A stretch of DNA of 26,572 nt from JBDTMC01 sp039934475. GTDB lineage: Bacteria; Acidobacteriota; Terriglobia; Bryobacterales; Bryobacteraceae. Positions 14,979-22,990 of the stretch are shown piece by piece. The first letter of the stretch is position 1, and every line of letters begins with the position of its first letter. The position numbers and the translations under genes were made by a program. The stretch covers positions 1-26,572 of the forward strand of contig JBDTMC010000045.1 in NCBI GenBank assembly GCA_039934475.1. The letters are read 5' to 3'. The notes under the pieces were generated by a model, which saw only the letters and a program-made list of their open reading frames with translations, had not been told where the DNA came from and did no database searches.

Positions 14979-15056
14979 GGCTGGGGAAAGACCAAGGCTA
15001 CCAAACCGAGTTGGAAAAGTCCATCGAAATGGCAATGGCAGTACTAGTGCTCTCTC

Positions 15057-15082
15057 CGCGGCCTAATGTTTGGCCGCGTTTT
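15057..15082. promoter_or_regulatory. Inverted repeat in the cysD-motA divergent region
   Basis: CGCGGCC (15057-15063) and GGCCGCG (15072-15078) form a perfect 7-base inverted repeat with an 8-base AT-rich centre, followed on the plus strand by TTTT (15079-15082). It lies 78 bases upstream of cysD and 30 bases upstream of motA. It could be an operator for either gene, or a terminator/attenuator acting on a plus-strand transcript. Confidence 0.45.
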
Positions 15083-15112
15083 GTCGATGAAGGTAAGTAG
15101 TTTAGAAACTGT

Positions 15113-15994
15113 ATGTTCGCGATCATCGGCATTCTCGTGGTTTTCGGCTCCATCATTGGCGGTTACCTGATGGAGAAAGGGAACCTTTTAGTACTACTTC
15201 AACCGGCGGAGCTCTTGATTATAGGCGGTGCGGCGATTGGTACGCTGCTCATCGCCAACCCTATATCGACTGTCATCCGCATCCTCCAAGGGATTCTCGG
15301 AATCTTGAAGGGGTCGCGGTATACGAAGGCTTTCTACCTCGACCAGCTGAAGATGTTGAGCGAGGTTTTCACCTACGCGCGTAAGCACGGCATGCAGAAG
15401 CTGGAAGTTGACATTGAGGATCCGGAAAAGAGCCCGTTATTCGGGAAATTCCCCGCGTTCGTAAAAGATCATCATGCCCTTTATTTCCTTTGCGACACCA
15501 TGCGCATGTCCATCGCCGGCAGCGTGGGGCCATTCGAGATGGATCAGTTAATGGAACTCGACATTGAGGTGCACCATCACGAGGCGAATGAACCTGCCGC
15601 CGCCTTGAACACGGTGGCCGATGCGTTGCCTGGTTTGGGTATCGTCGCGGCAGTGCTGGGAGTGGTGGTGACGATGGGTGCGCTGGGGGGGCCTCCGGAA
15701 GAGATTGGCCACAAAGTAGCGGCAGCGTTGGTGGGTACGTTCCTCGGGATCTTGTTGTGCTACGGCGTTTTTGGACCGATGGCGGCCTTTATGGTGAAGC
15801 TAAACGATGCAGAGCATCAGTACTACAACTTTCTGCGAGTAGGGTTACTCGCCTCTTTTCGAGGATCGGCCCCTATTCTATGCATCGAGTTCGCTCGCCG
15901 TGCGATACCCAACCTCGTGAGGCCTTCGTTTAAGGACATGGAGAAGAATTGCAAAGGTGGCGGCGCGGCACCACCGCCGGCGGCGGCGGCATAG
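15113..15994 (+). CDS. motA: Flagellar stator protein MotA
   Basis: A 293-residue inner-membrane protein forming, with MotB, the ion-conducting stator that turns the flagellar rotor. Four membrane segments are visible (about 1-20, 32-52, 168-190 and 202-225) with the large cytoplasmic loop between the second and third. Residues known from E. coli MotA fall at the same places: R90, E98, P173 in LPGLGIVAAVLG and P222 in FGPMAAF. The C-terminus is a Pro/Ala tail. The ATG at 15113 has no strong ribosome site. motB begins 3 bases after the stop. The gene is divergent from cysD. Confidence 0.95.
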   Translation: MFAIIGILVVFGSIIGGYLMEKGNLLVLLQPAELLIIGGAAIGTLLIANPISTVIRILQGILGILKGSRYTKAFYLDQLKMLSEVFTYARKHGMQKLEVDIEDPEKSPLFGKFPAFVKDHHALYFLCDTMRMSIAGSVGPFEMDQLMELDIEVHHHEANEPAAALNTVADALPGLGIVAAVLGVVVTMGALGGPPEEIGHKVAAALVGTFLGILLCYGVFGPMAAFMVKLNDAEHQYYNFLRVGLLASFRGSAPILCIEFARRAIPNLVRPSFKDMEKNCKGGGAAPPPAAAA

Positions 15995-15997
15995 CAG

Positions 15998-16804
15998 ATG
16001 GCTGAACCGAATCAAGCTCCGATCATTGTTATTAAAAAAGTTGTTGGCCATGCCGGCAGCCACGGTGGCGCATGGAAAGTGGCCTACGCCGACTTTGTCA
16101 CTGCGATGATGGCGCTGTTCATCGTCCTCTGGCTGTTGAGCAGTAGCGAGCAGGTGAAAAAGGCAGTCGGCGGCTATTTCCAGGATCCGACTGGTTCGGG
16201 AAAGCTGATGGGATCAAGCATGACCGGAACAGGGGGCGCTGAGAGCGTTGCCGTCAGCAGAGACAACATGGACAAGCTCAAGGAGGTTTTGGAGCAAGCC
16301 ATGAAGGAAATGCCGAATTTTCAGCAAATGAAAAGCCAGGTGGAGATCATTGTGACTGGCGAAGGCCTGCGAGTGGAATTGCTGGAAACCGATAAGGGCA
16401 TGTTTTTTGAAAGCGGTCGTGGTGAACCAACCCAAGGTGGTGCTGAGTTCATCAAGAGGTTGGCCGGGGAAATGGGCAAACTGCCGAACAAACTCTTGAT
16501 TGAAGGGCATACCGACGCCAAGCCGTTTCCGGGAGACGCCGCCTACACCAATTGGGAACTGTCGACGGATCGTGCGAATTCTGCTCGAAGGCTGATGCAA
16601 CAGAACGGCGTTAGGGCTGACCAGGTGACACAGGTACGAGGGTATGGCGATCAACATTTGCGAAACCCCAAGGATCCGCTGGCGGCTTCGAATCGCCGTA
16701 TTTCAGTCATTGTCGGTTATTTGAATCGCCCCGCCCCAAAGCCGCAGCCAGCCGGAAAACCCAAGGAAGGCCAGGCGGCTGCGGAGCCGCCCAAGCACCA
16801 TTGA
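15998..16804 (+). CDS. motB: Flagellar stator protein MotB
   Basis: A 268-residue protein with a single membrane span (about 28-48), which carries the essential ion-binding aspartate D32 in KVAYADFVTAMMALF. A plug/linker region leads to an OmpA-type peptidoglycan-binding domain (about 120-250) with LLIEGHTDAKPF, NWELSTDRANSARRLM and AASNRRISVIV, which anchors the stator to the cell wall. The C-terminal 25 residues are a Pro/Lys/Ala-rich tail. The D32 context does not by itself decide between proton and sodium use. It is co-transcribed with motA. Confidence 0.95.
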   Translation: MAEPNQAPIIVIKKVVGHAGSHGGAWKVAYADFVTAMMALFIVLWLLSSSEQVKKAVGGYFQDPTGSGKLMGSSMTGTGGAESVAVSRDNMDKLKEVLEQAMKEMPNFQQMKSQVEIIVTGEGLRVELLETDKGMFFESGRGEPTQGGAEFIKRLAGEMGKLPNKLLIEGHTDAKPFPGDAAYTNWELSTDRANSARRLMQQNGVRADQVTQVRGYGDQHLRNPKDPLAASNRRISVIVGYLNRPAPKPQPAGKPKEGQAAAEPPKHH

Positions 16805-16864
16805 CCTTTCCCGCCAGGTGTGGCCGATCTCACGTGTTCTAGACTGTGAGTTCTGGGGAAATCA

Positions 16865-18475
16865 ATGAAACTAGTGGCGCTGTTCACCTTTCTTTTGGCT
16901 GCTGCCGGAGGGCAGGGAATTGACATCGACGGCGGAAGAATACGGGCTCACACCCGATTTCTCTCGAGCGATTTGCTGGAAGGACGCGGCGTGGGAGCAC
17001 GCGGCGGCGATCTGGCCACTGAGTATCTGGCGACGCAACTTTCGCTCGCCGGGGTTAAACCTGGCGGTGAAAACGGATCCTATTTCCAGCGTGTTCCCTT
17101 GGTAGGCGTGGAGACTCAGGCGGACTCTTCTCTTGTGTTCGTGAGCAAGCACGGCACGGTCCAGCTCAAGTGGTTAGACGATTTCGTGGGCGGCACCCAA
17201 CAGCAGCAACCTCGCTCTGAGTTCGACGCTGAATTGGTATTCGCCGGCCACGGCATCACCGCTCCGGAGTTTGGTTGGGACGATTACAGGGGTACCGACG
17301 TGCGCGGCAAAGTGGTCGCCGTATTCACGAATGAGCCGCCATCGAAGGACGCGAAGTTCTTTGGCGGTGCGGCGCTGACGTACTACGGACGCTGGACCTA
17401 TAAGTACGAGAATGCTCTTCGCCACGGAGCCGTGGGAGTGATGATCATTCACACGACGCCGACGGCCGGATACGGATGGGACGTCTTGCGAAGTTCCGGC
17501 CGGGAGAGTCCTCAGGTGAAGCTGGCCGCCGGCGCTCCCGCGCTTGCTTTTAGCGGCTGGGTAACGGCTGCCGGCGGCGCCAAAGCCGTGATGCTCGGCG
17601 GACGGACGTTGGAGGAACTGCTGGAGGTGGCCAACGCCAAAGGCTTTCGAGCGTTTCCTCTCGGTGTGCGCGTGCGGGGGGAGATCCTCAGCAAGGTGCG
17701 GGAGATCGAGACCCGGAACGTCGTGGGCATGGTCGCGGGGAGCGATCCCGACCGAAAAGACGAGGCGGTGATCTTCACGGCGCACTGGGATCACCTGGGA
17801 GTCGGCGAAGCGGTTAAGGGAGACCGCATCTACAACGGCGCGGTCGACAACGCCACCGGCTGCGCGGCGATTCTGGAGATTGCCCGCGCTTGGGCCGCAC
17901 TGCAACGGAAACCGAGCCGATCGGCGCTATTTGTGTTCTTTACCGCGGAGGAGGCGGGCCTGCTGGGCGCCACCTACTATGCGGATCACCCTGCCATTTC
18001 ACCGGGCAACACGGCTTTTGGAATAAACATCGACGGCTTTTATCCGGCCGGACGCACCCGCGACATCGTGCTGCTGGGCGCTGAGCGCAGCACGGTATGG
18101 CAGACGCTGCAGGATATCGCGCGCCAGATGAGTCTGACGGTGCGGCCTGACCCGCGGCCGGAGCAGGGAAGCTACTACCGTTCTGACCATTTCGCGCTCG
18201 CACACGTGGGGATTCCCGCCGTTTCGGTGAAATCGGGCGCGGACTTTGAGGGGAAGCCCGCGGACTTTGGCTCCCAGATCTTCCGTGAGTACAACACACA
18301 GCACTACCACCAGCCGTCAGACGAATACCAGGACGATTGGGATTTCGCCGGATTAGAAAGGGCGGCGCGGTTCAGTTTCGCACTAGGCGCGCGAGTAGCC
18401 GATCTGGAGTCGATACCGACGTGGCAGCCGGGGGACGAGTTTCTTCCGGCGCGGGAAAAGAGCCTCGGGCACTAG
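16865..18475 (+). CDS. Secreted M28-family zinc peptidase with PA domain
   Basis: A 536-residue exported metallopeptidase of the aminopeptidase Y/PSMA-like type. Residues 1-18 form a short signal peptide. A PA domain (about 120-245) precedes the catalytic part. Expected two-zinc ligands and catalytic residues are H307 in TAHWDHLG, D328 in GAVDNATG, catalytic E362 and ligand E363 in FTAEEAGLLG, D390 in NIDGF and H482 in HYHQPSDE. All are present, so the enzyme should be active, removing N-terminal residues from peptides in the periplasm or outside. GGGGA lies 6 bases before the ATG. It is followed after 39 bases by the DUF1080 gene on the same strand. Confidence 0.93.
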   Translation: MKLVALFTFLLAAAGGQGIDIDGGRIRAHTRFLSSDLLEGRGVGARGGDLATEYLATQLSLAGVKPGGENGSYFQRVPLVGVETQADSSLVFVSKHGTVQLKWLDDFVGGTQQQQPRSEFDAELVFAGHGITAPEFGWDDYRGTDVRGKVVAVFTNEPPSKDAKFFGGAALTYYGRWTYKYENALRHGAVGVMIIHTTPTAGYGWDVLRSSGRESPQVKLAAGAPALAFSGWVTAAGGAKAVMLGGRTLEELLEVANAKGFRAFPLGVRVRGEILSKVREIETRNVVGMVAGSDPDRKDEAVIFTAHWDHLGVGEAVKGDRIYNGAVDNATGCAAILEIARAWAALQRKPSRSALFVFFTAEEAGLLGATYYADHPAISPGNTAFGINIDGFYPAGRTRDIVLLGAERSTVWQTLQDIARQMSLTVRPDPRPEQGSYYRSDHFALAHVGIPAVSVKSGADFEGKPADFGSQIFREYNTQHYHQPSDEYQDDWDFAGLERAARFSFALGARVADLESIPTWQPGDEFLPAREKSLGH

Positions 18476-18514
18476 AGCCTGGCGCGGCAACCGGATATCA
18501 TAACCTGAGCAACC

Positions 18515-19309
18515 ATGAAAACGATTCTCCTGTTTGCCCTTTCGGCTGCCCTGTTGGCGGCTCAACAATCGCATGGCGACAGCGAACGCGGCTACAACGA
18601 TACACCGCAGTTACCGGGACAGAAGTGGAAAGTCCATGACATGGACCGGCCGCGTCCGCCGAAGGTCACGCCTGGGGTGCCGCTTTTGCAGGAGAATCCA
18701 CCATCGGACGCGACCGTGCTGTTCAATGGGAAGGATTTGTCGGAGTGGGTGGATGCTCGCGACGGCTCGGCGCCGAAATGGAAGGTGACCAACGGCTACA
18801 TGGAAATCACCACGGGACGTCTGGCGACGAAGCAGAAGTTTGGCGATATCCAGTTACACATCGAATGGATGGTGCCCAAGGGGGAGACTTCCAAGGGTCA
18901 GGACCGGGGCAACAGCGGCGTGGAGATCATGGGCCGCTATGAGATCCAGGTATTGGAGTCGAGCCAGAATCTGACCTACGCCGATGGTCAGGCGGCCTCC
19001 ATTTACGGGCAGTGGCCTCCGATGGTGAACGTTTCGCGGCCGGAAGGTGAGTGGAACGTGTACGACATCTTCTTCGAAGCCCCCAAGATGGAGGGTGGGA
19101 AGGTGGTGAAGCCAGCCTTTGTCACCGTAATTCACAACGGCGTCCTGATGCACCACCATAAGGAGATCATCGGCCGTGCCGTGCATCGCAAGGTAGCCAC
19201 GTACGACGTCCACCAAGCGGAGGAGGCACTGACGCTGCAGGATCATGACCATCCGGTGCGTTACCGCAATATCTGGATCCGGCGGTTAAAGGGGTACGAT
19301 CAGCAATAG
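18515..19309 (+). CDS. Secreted DUF1080 protein (3-keto-disaccharide hydrolase family)
   Basis: A 264-residue exported protein. Residues 1-16 are a signal peptide ending in LLAAQ. The rest is the DUF1080 concanavalin-like fold: VLFNGKDLSEWV (about 68-79), WKVTNGYMEI, FGDIQLHIEWMVP, RGNSGVEIMGRYEIQVLES, then EWNVYDI, AFVTVIHNGVLMHHH and a final RYRNIWIRRL. Members of this family hydrolyse 3-keto-glycosides, and proteins of this kind are abundant in Acidobacteria and Planctomycetes. The substrate of this copy is not known. It may share a transcript with the M28 peptidase upstream. Confidence 0.92.
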   Translation: MKTILLFALSAALLAAQQSHGDSERGYNDTPQLPGQKWKVHDMDRPRPPKVTPGVPLLQENPPSDATVLFNGKDLSEWVDARDGSAPKWKVTNGYMEITTGRLATKQKFGDIQLHIEWMVPKGETSKGQDRGNSGVEIMGRYEIQVLESSQNLTYADGQAASIYGQWPPMVNVSRPEGEWNVYDIFFEAPKMEGGKVVKPAFVTVIHNGVLMHHHKEIIGRAVHRKVATYDVHQAEEALTLQDHDHPVRYRNIWIRRLKGYDQQ

Positions 19310-19332
19310 GCGAGAGCGGCGTTCCCCGGCTT

Positions 19333-19611
19333 TCACGACCGTGAGATTTTGCGGGCGCGGAGGAACGACCAGAGGGCGTAGCCTGCCATCAGTACAGCAA
19401 ATGCCGTGCTGAAGACCAGCATGACCAGCTCTCCGAATTGGCCGCTGAAGTTGGTCCAGGCGACCCGGAGTTTGGCCGTCACCAGGAGCGCTATCAACAA
19501 GAAGAGGAGGCCCAGGGATTGGTTCCAGACCACCCGCATCGGCTTGATAACAGCGGGCACCACATGAGTGAAAAAGCTGCGTACAACACTGGCCATAATT
19601 GACAGTTTCAT
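19333..19611 (-). CDS. Small membrane protein of unknown function
   Basis: A 92-residue protein if it starts at the ATG at 19611; the frame is open upstream to 19662 through a basic stretch that could be an N-terminal extension from a GTG. No clear ribosome site decides between them. Two membrane segments are visible, about residues 30-50 (SLGLLFLLIALLVTAKL) and 62-84 (LVMLVFSTAFAVLMAGYALW), joined by a short loop, with a basic C-terminus. I recognise no family. It converges on the DUF1080 gene and is divergent from the small acidic protein. Confidence 0.6.
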   Translation of the reverse strand: MKLSIMASVVRSFFTHVVPAVIKPMRVVWNQSLGLLFLLIALLVTAKLRVAWTNFSGQFGELVMLVFSTAFAVLMAGYALWSFLRARKISRS

Positions 19612-19735
19612 CGTAGCAAAGCGACGCAGGAAAGGTCTTTGCCGTTTTCGGGCAGGCCTCACGAATCCGCAGGGTTCTGCCGATCATCTCTATAGAGGGC
19701 GGATATGAGCAGCCGGCGGACGCGGAGAAGTGTGG

Positions 19736-19744
19736 TGGTATGCT
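19736..19744 (+). promoter_or_regulatory. Candidate extended -10 promoter of the small acidic protein gene
   Basis: TGGTATGCT has the TGn-TATnnT form of an extended -10 element. It would start transcription near 19751, 24 bases before the proposed TTG start, leaving AAAGGGG as ribosome site. No -35 is recognisable. Confidence 0.35.
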
Positions 19745-19774
19745 GAAAGTAGCCCAAAGAAAGGGGCCGACACC

Positions 19775-20113
19775 TTGGACGACCGACTCAAGGACCTAAT
19801 GCAAGAGTTGGGGAATGCGATCAATGAATCGCTATCCGACTCTGATCGCATCGCGGCCGCCATCGGCGAAATCAAGCGCGCTGGCTACGATGTTTTCCTT
19901 GTATTAGAGGCGACAATTGGATTTAACAAGCGCGAAGAGGGCGCCGAGGACAGCGACGAGTCTGAGGCCGAAGAAGTGGAACAGCCGCAGCCGGAGCGTC
20001 AACCGAAGCGCGCGACACGCCGCCGGTTTGAGTCCGGGAAGGTGAAATGGACGTCGCAGGATCACAAGTTTCTTCGGGCATTGAAGATCGCCATCGACGA
20101 TGATGGAAAGTAA
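19775..20113 (+). CDS. Small acidic/basic two-part protein of unknown function
   Basis: A 112-residue protein. I chose the TTG at 19775 as start because AAAGGGG lies at proper spacing and a promoter-like TGGTATGCT sits just upstream; a GTG at 19730 is in frame but would overlap that element. Residues 1-50 look like a compact helical domain (LKDLMQELGNAINESLSDSD, then RIAAAIGEIKRAGYDVFLVLEATIGF). Residues 56-75 are strongly acidic, 76-95 basic, and the end (VKWTSQDHKFLRALKIAIDD) is another helix. I know similar small proteins from Solibacter-type genomes but no function. It converges on the GT4 gene. Confidence 0.72.
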   Translation: MDDRLKDLMQELGNAINESLSDSDRIAAAIGEIKRAGYDVFLVLEATIGFNKREEGAEDSDESEAEEVEQPQPERQPKRATRRRFESGKVKWTSQDHKFLRALKIAIDDDGK

Positions 20114-20130
20114 CCGGCTGCTCAGCCGGT
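20113..20130. terminator. Bidirectional hairpin between convergent genes
   Basis: ACCGGCT (20113-20119) pairs perfectly with AGCCGGT (20124-20130) around a GCTC loop. It overlaps both stop codons of the convergent genes. The T-run is weak on either side (TTACTTT on the minus strand), so termination may be inefficient. Confidence 0.5.
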
Positions 20131-21174
20131 AAGCTCCTCATAGACAGCCCAGGTTTTTTCTACTGCGGCGTCCCACGTGAAATTGGCAGCGCGTTGATAC
20201 CCCCGCCTCAGTAGCGTCTCGCGGACGGAGGTATCCTCCGCGAGACGTCGCAAGCCAGCGGCAATGGCGTCCTCGTCCAGTGGGTTGACCAGGAGCGCCG
20301 CGTCGCCTGCGACTTCCGGTAATGACGAGCGGTTGGACGTCAGCACGGGCACACCCCAGGCCATGGCCTCCAGGATCGGAATGCCGAACCCCTCGTCGAG
20401 CGACGGAAACGCAAAGATAGAGGCCTCTGAATAGAGTTGCGCCAAGTCCTGGCGCGAGACGTAGCCGCGCACCTCAATACGGTCGTGGGCAGGGCTGGCG
20501 GCGATCGCAGCCAGGGTCTCCTCCGCCGCGTAACCGGACGCGCCCGCGAAAACCATCCTCCACGGTGGGGGCAACGTCTCAAACGCGCGTACCAAGCGGG
20601 TGCAGTTCTTTCTCTTTTGAATCGCGCCCGTATGGAGGATCAGCGTCTTTCGCAAGGCGGGTGGCCGAACAGTCGGTAGATCAACGCCGTGGGGGACAAC
20701 CCTGATTCGGGAAGGATCCACGCCCAGCACATCCGTAATGACCGATGCGGTATACGCAGAGACGGCGATGATGAGGTCGGCGGCTGCCGCGGCCTGCCGC
20801 GCCTGGGCTGCGAAACGCGTGCGGAACTCGGGCGTTGAGTATTCCGCCGTAAGCACGAACAGATCGTGAAATGTGACCGCCAGGCGTCGTGGCCGGCGCG
20901 GCGGCAGGCGCTGATTGAGGGCGTGAAAGACGTCGCCGCTTGGTGTCAATAATGGCGCCAGAACGCGGCGCGCCGCATTGCCCGGTATCTGTTCTTGCAA
21001 AGACCGCAGGAAACGGTGGGGCCGGTAACAGAAGAGCAGGCGCGAGGCGGGGTGGGCCGCGGCCAGTCCCCACAACAGGCGCCGCGAATAGACGCCGACG
21101 CCGGAAAGGTTGGGGCCGAGGCTGTAGGTGGCGTCGAGGGCAATGGTCAATGTAGGAGCCGTCTTGGCGCTCAT
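20122..21174 (-). CDS. GT4-family glycosyltransferase
   Basis: A 350-residue cytoplasmic or membrane-associated retaining glycosyltransferase with the GT-B fold. The N-terminal Rossmann domain has LSGVGVYSRRLL (23-34), VTFHDLF (100-106) and VSAYTASVI. The C-terminal nucleotide-sugar domain starts near LILHTGAIQKRKN (178-190), and the E-x7-E motif is present as E261 and E269 in LDEGFGIPILEAMAWGVPV. The arrangement matches mannosyltransferase-like members of GT4. The ATG at 21174 is preceded by GGGAG almost directly. The gene is divergent from the carbonic anhydrase across 66 bases. It stands alone, so its polysaccharide or glycolipid product cannot be named. Confidence 0.92.
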   Translation of the reverse strand: MSAKTAPTLTIALDATYSLGPNLSGVGVYSRRLLWGLAAAHPASRLLFCYRPHRFLRSLQEQIPGNAARRVLAPLLTPSGDVFHALNQRLPPRRPRRLAVTFHDLFVLTAEYSTPEFRTRFAAQARQAAAAADLIIAVSAYTASVITDVLGVDPSRIRVVPHGVDLPTVRPPALRKTLILHTGAIQKRKNCTRLVRAFETLPPPWRMVFAGASGYAAEETLAAIAASPAHDRIEVRGYVSRQDLAQLYSEASIFAFPSLDEGFGIPILEAMAWGVPVLTSNRSSLPEVAGDAALLVNPLDEDAIAAGLRRLAEDTSVRETLLRRGYQRAANFTWDAAVEKTWAVYEELTG

Positions 21175-21240
21175 TCTCCCACAAGTCGGTCTATCCCTAT
21201 TCCTGATGCTCTCCGCTGCCGATATAGGAGGAGAGGTTCC

Positions 21241-21897
21241 ATGCGATCTATTGGCGTGTTCTCCATATTGGTTTTCTCTCTTGGCGCGTTGGCCGGCGCG
21301 GCCGCTCTGCCTCGCCCCGTGACACCGGAAAAGGCATTATCGATGCTGATGGCGGGGAATGAGAGGTATGTCGCCGGACATACACTACACCCCGATCAGT
21401 CGAAGGCGCGACAGTTGGAAGTGGAAGCCGGGCAAGCGCCCTTTGCGGTCGTGCTGGGCTGTGCGGACTCTCGCGTTCCACCCGAATTGATTTTCGATCA
21501 GGGCCTTGGGGATCTCTTCGTGATCCGGGTGGCGGGCAATGTCACGGGCGATGAGATCACAGCAAGCATGGAGTATGCAGTGGAACACTTGGGAACTTCC
21601 CTGATCGTGGTCTTGGGACATGAGAAGTGCGGCGCTGTGACAGCATCCGTGAAGGGTGGCGAAGTCCCAGGACATCTGCCGTCGATCGTCGGCCACATGC
21701 GCCCGGCAGTGGAGGAAGCGAAAGCGATGGCTGGTGACGCCGTGAGTAACTGCGTGCGAGTGAATGTGCAGCATGTAGTCAGGGAATTGAGCCATTCCGA
21801 GCCGATTCTCAAGGAAATGGTGGAGTCGGGCAAGGTGAAGATCGTCGGCGCGCGATACGATTTGCACACAGGGAAAGTGATCCCAGTCGAAGATTGA
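21241..21897 (+). CDS. Exported beta-class carbonic anhydrase
   Basis: A 218-residue enzyme interconverting CO2 and bicarbonate. The start at 21241 is fixed by a very strong ribosome site (AGGAGGAGAGG); the frame is open farther upstream but without a site. Residues 1-22 form a signal peptide (MRSIGVFSILVFSLGALAGA), so it acts in the periplasm. Zinc ligands of the beta class are C74, H127 and C130, with the D76-R78 dyad, seen in GCADSRVPPE and LGHEKCGAV. FVIRVAGN (93-100) and MEYAVEHLG are also family-typical. Length is normal. The divergent GT4 gene and downstream DUF1684 gene give no functional clue. Confidence 0.94.
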   Translation: MRSIGVFSILVFSLGALAGAAALPRPVTPEKALSMLMAGNERYVAGHTLHPDQSKARQLEVEAGQAPFAVVLGCADSRVPPELIFDQGLGDLFVIRVAGNVTGDEITASMEYAVEHLGTSLIVVLGHEKCGAVTASVKGGEVPGHLPSIVGHMRPAVEEAKAMAGDAVSNCVRVNVQHVVRELSHSEPILKEMVESGKVKIVGARYDLHTGKVIPVED

Positions 21898-22039
21898 AAA
21901 TTTTTCGTGCTGTTTTCGTGTGGTTCGTATTACGATGTATGGCGAGGGTCGCATCCGCCCCATCCCGGCATCCCGGCTCCCCACCCCCGGGTTACCGAGG
22001 TATTGCGGCCCTCTCTAATCGTATGAGCACCTGCCGGCA

Positions 22040-22906
22040 ATGAGTTCCTCCTTGGCGTCTGTAATCTGCCTCACTATGCTCGCTTCGGACTCCACTTACG
22101 TCGCTGAGACTCTGGAATGGCGTAGAAAGGCAGAGGAACGATTGAAAGCCGATGACGGATGGCTTACCGTGGCCGGCCTGTTTTGGCTTACACAGGGGAT
22201 AAATCGCGCAGGCACCGCGGAAGAGAACGAAATCACACTGCCGCCGGGGTCGGCTCCGCCCTTGTTGGGCGTCTTCGACTTCTCGAACGGACACGCCACT
22301 TTCCGTGCTGCTTCCGGTGTTGTGGTCAAGAGCCAGGGGAAGCCGATCTCCACGATGACTTTGAAGAGCGACGCAGAGGGCGAACCCGACGAGCTTGGGG
22401 CAGGCTCCCTGACCATGTTCGTGATCAAGCGGGGCGACCGATACGCCGTGCGGCTGCGGGACAAGAATAGCCGTCTGCTGAGGGAATTCACTCATCGCTC
22501 ATGGTTTCCCGTCGATGAGAGGCTACGGGTGATCGCACAGTGGATCCCCTACAAGCCGCCGAAGCACATCTCAGTTCCCAACATCCTCGGTGAGACAGAA
22601 CAGGAGCCGTGCCCGGGTGTAGCAGTGTTCCGGTGGAACGGGGCCGAATACCGGTTGGAGCCGGTGCTGGAAGACGGACGTCTCTTTTTCATCTTTAAGG
22701 ACAGGACGGCAGGGAAGCAAACGTATCCCGCGGGGCGATTCCTTTATGCCGATGCTGGAGCGGACGGTACCGTCGTGTTGGACTTTAATCGCGCCTACAA
22801 TCCGCCGTGCTCTTTCACCCCCTATGCCACCTGCCCGCTACCGCCGCGGCAGAACCAGCTTCCCGTTGCTATAGAGGCGGGCGAACTCACCTATCATCAC
22901 GAATAG
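22040..22906 (+). CDS. DUF1684 family protein
   Basis: A 288-residue protein of a conserved family with no established reaction. Family features are LEWRRKAEERLKADDGWL with AGLFWLTQGIN (about 25-54), a central beta-rich region, FFIFKDRTAGKQTYPAGRFLY and the strongly conserved C-terminus LDFNRAYNPPCSFTPYATCP plus LPPRQNQLPVAIEAGE. The ATG at 22040 has no good ribosome site and gives a short hydrophobic leader (ASVICLTMLAS) that may be an export signal; an in-frame ATG at 22076 is the alternative. The 142 bases upstream contain an AT-rich stretch after the carbonic anhydrase stop and a GC-rich leader with a direct repeat of CATCCCGG near 21961. Confidence 0.87.
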   Translation: MSSSLASVICLTMLASDSTYVAETLEWRRKAEERLKADDGWLTVAGLFWLTQGINRAGTAEENEITLPPGSAPPLLGVFDFSNGHATFRAASGVVVKSQGKPISTMTLKSDAEGEPDELGAGSLTMFVIKRGDRYAVRLRDKNSRLLREFTHRSWFPVDERLRVIAQWIPYKPPKHISVPNILGETEQEPCPGVAVFRWNGAEYRLEPVLEDGRLFFIFKDRTAGKQTYPAGRFLYADAGADGTVVLDFNRAYNPPCSFTPYATCPLPPRQNQLPVAIEAGELTYHHE

Positions 22907-22961
22907 ATGCCGGAGCCCCCCTGATCTACATGTGGCCCGCTGTGGCCCTTGCCGCAGACAC

Positions 22962-22987
22962 GGAGAAGCGAGATGCTTGGCGCGTGA
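22962..22987 (+). promoter_or_regulatory. Ribosome site and four-codon mini-ORF before the hyuA-like gene
   Basis: GGAG (22962-22965) lies 7 bases before ATG CTT GGC GCG TGA (22973-22987); the hyuA-like ATG follows 3 bases after the TGA. The main gene has no ribosome site of its own at useful distance, so re-initiation after the mini-ORF is possible. Chance occurrence cannot be ruled out. Confidence 0.35.
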
Positions 22988-22990
22988 ACC

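Noticed and set aside
15071..15085. TGGCCGCGTTTTGTC as a sigma-54 promoter for motA
   Set aside because: The GG and GC dinucleotides are not spaced as required (TC falls at the -12 GC position), so it does not fit TGGCAC-N5-TTGC.
22764..22775. GACGGTACCGTC palindrome in the DUF1684 gene
   Set aside because: A 12-base palindrome within coding sequence is expected by chance in a window of this size.
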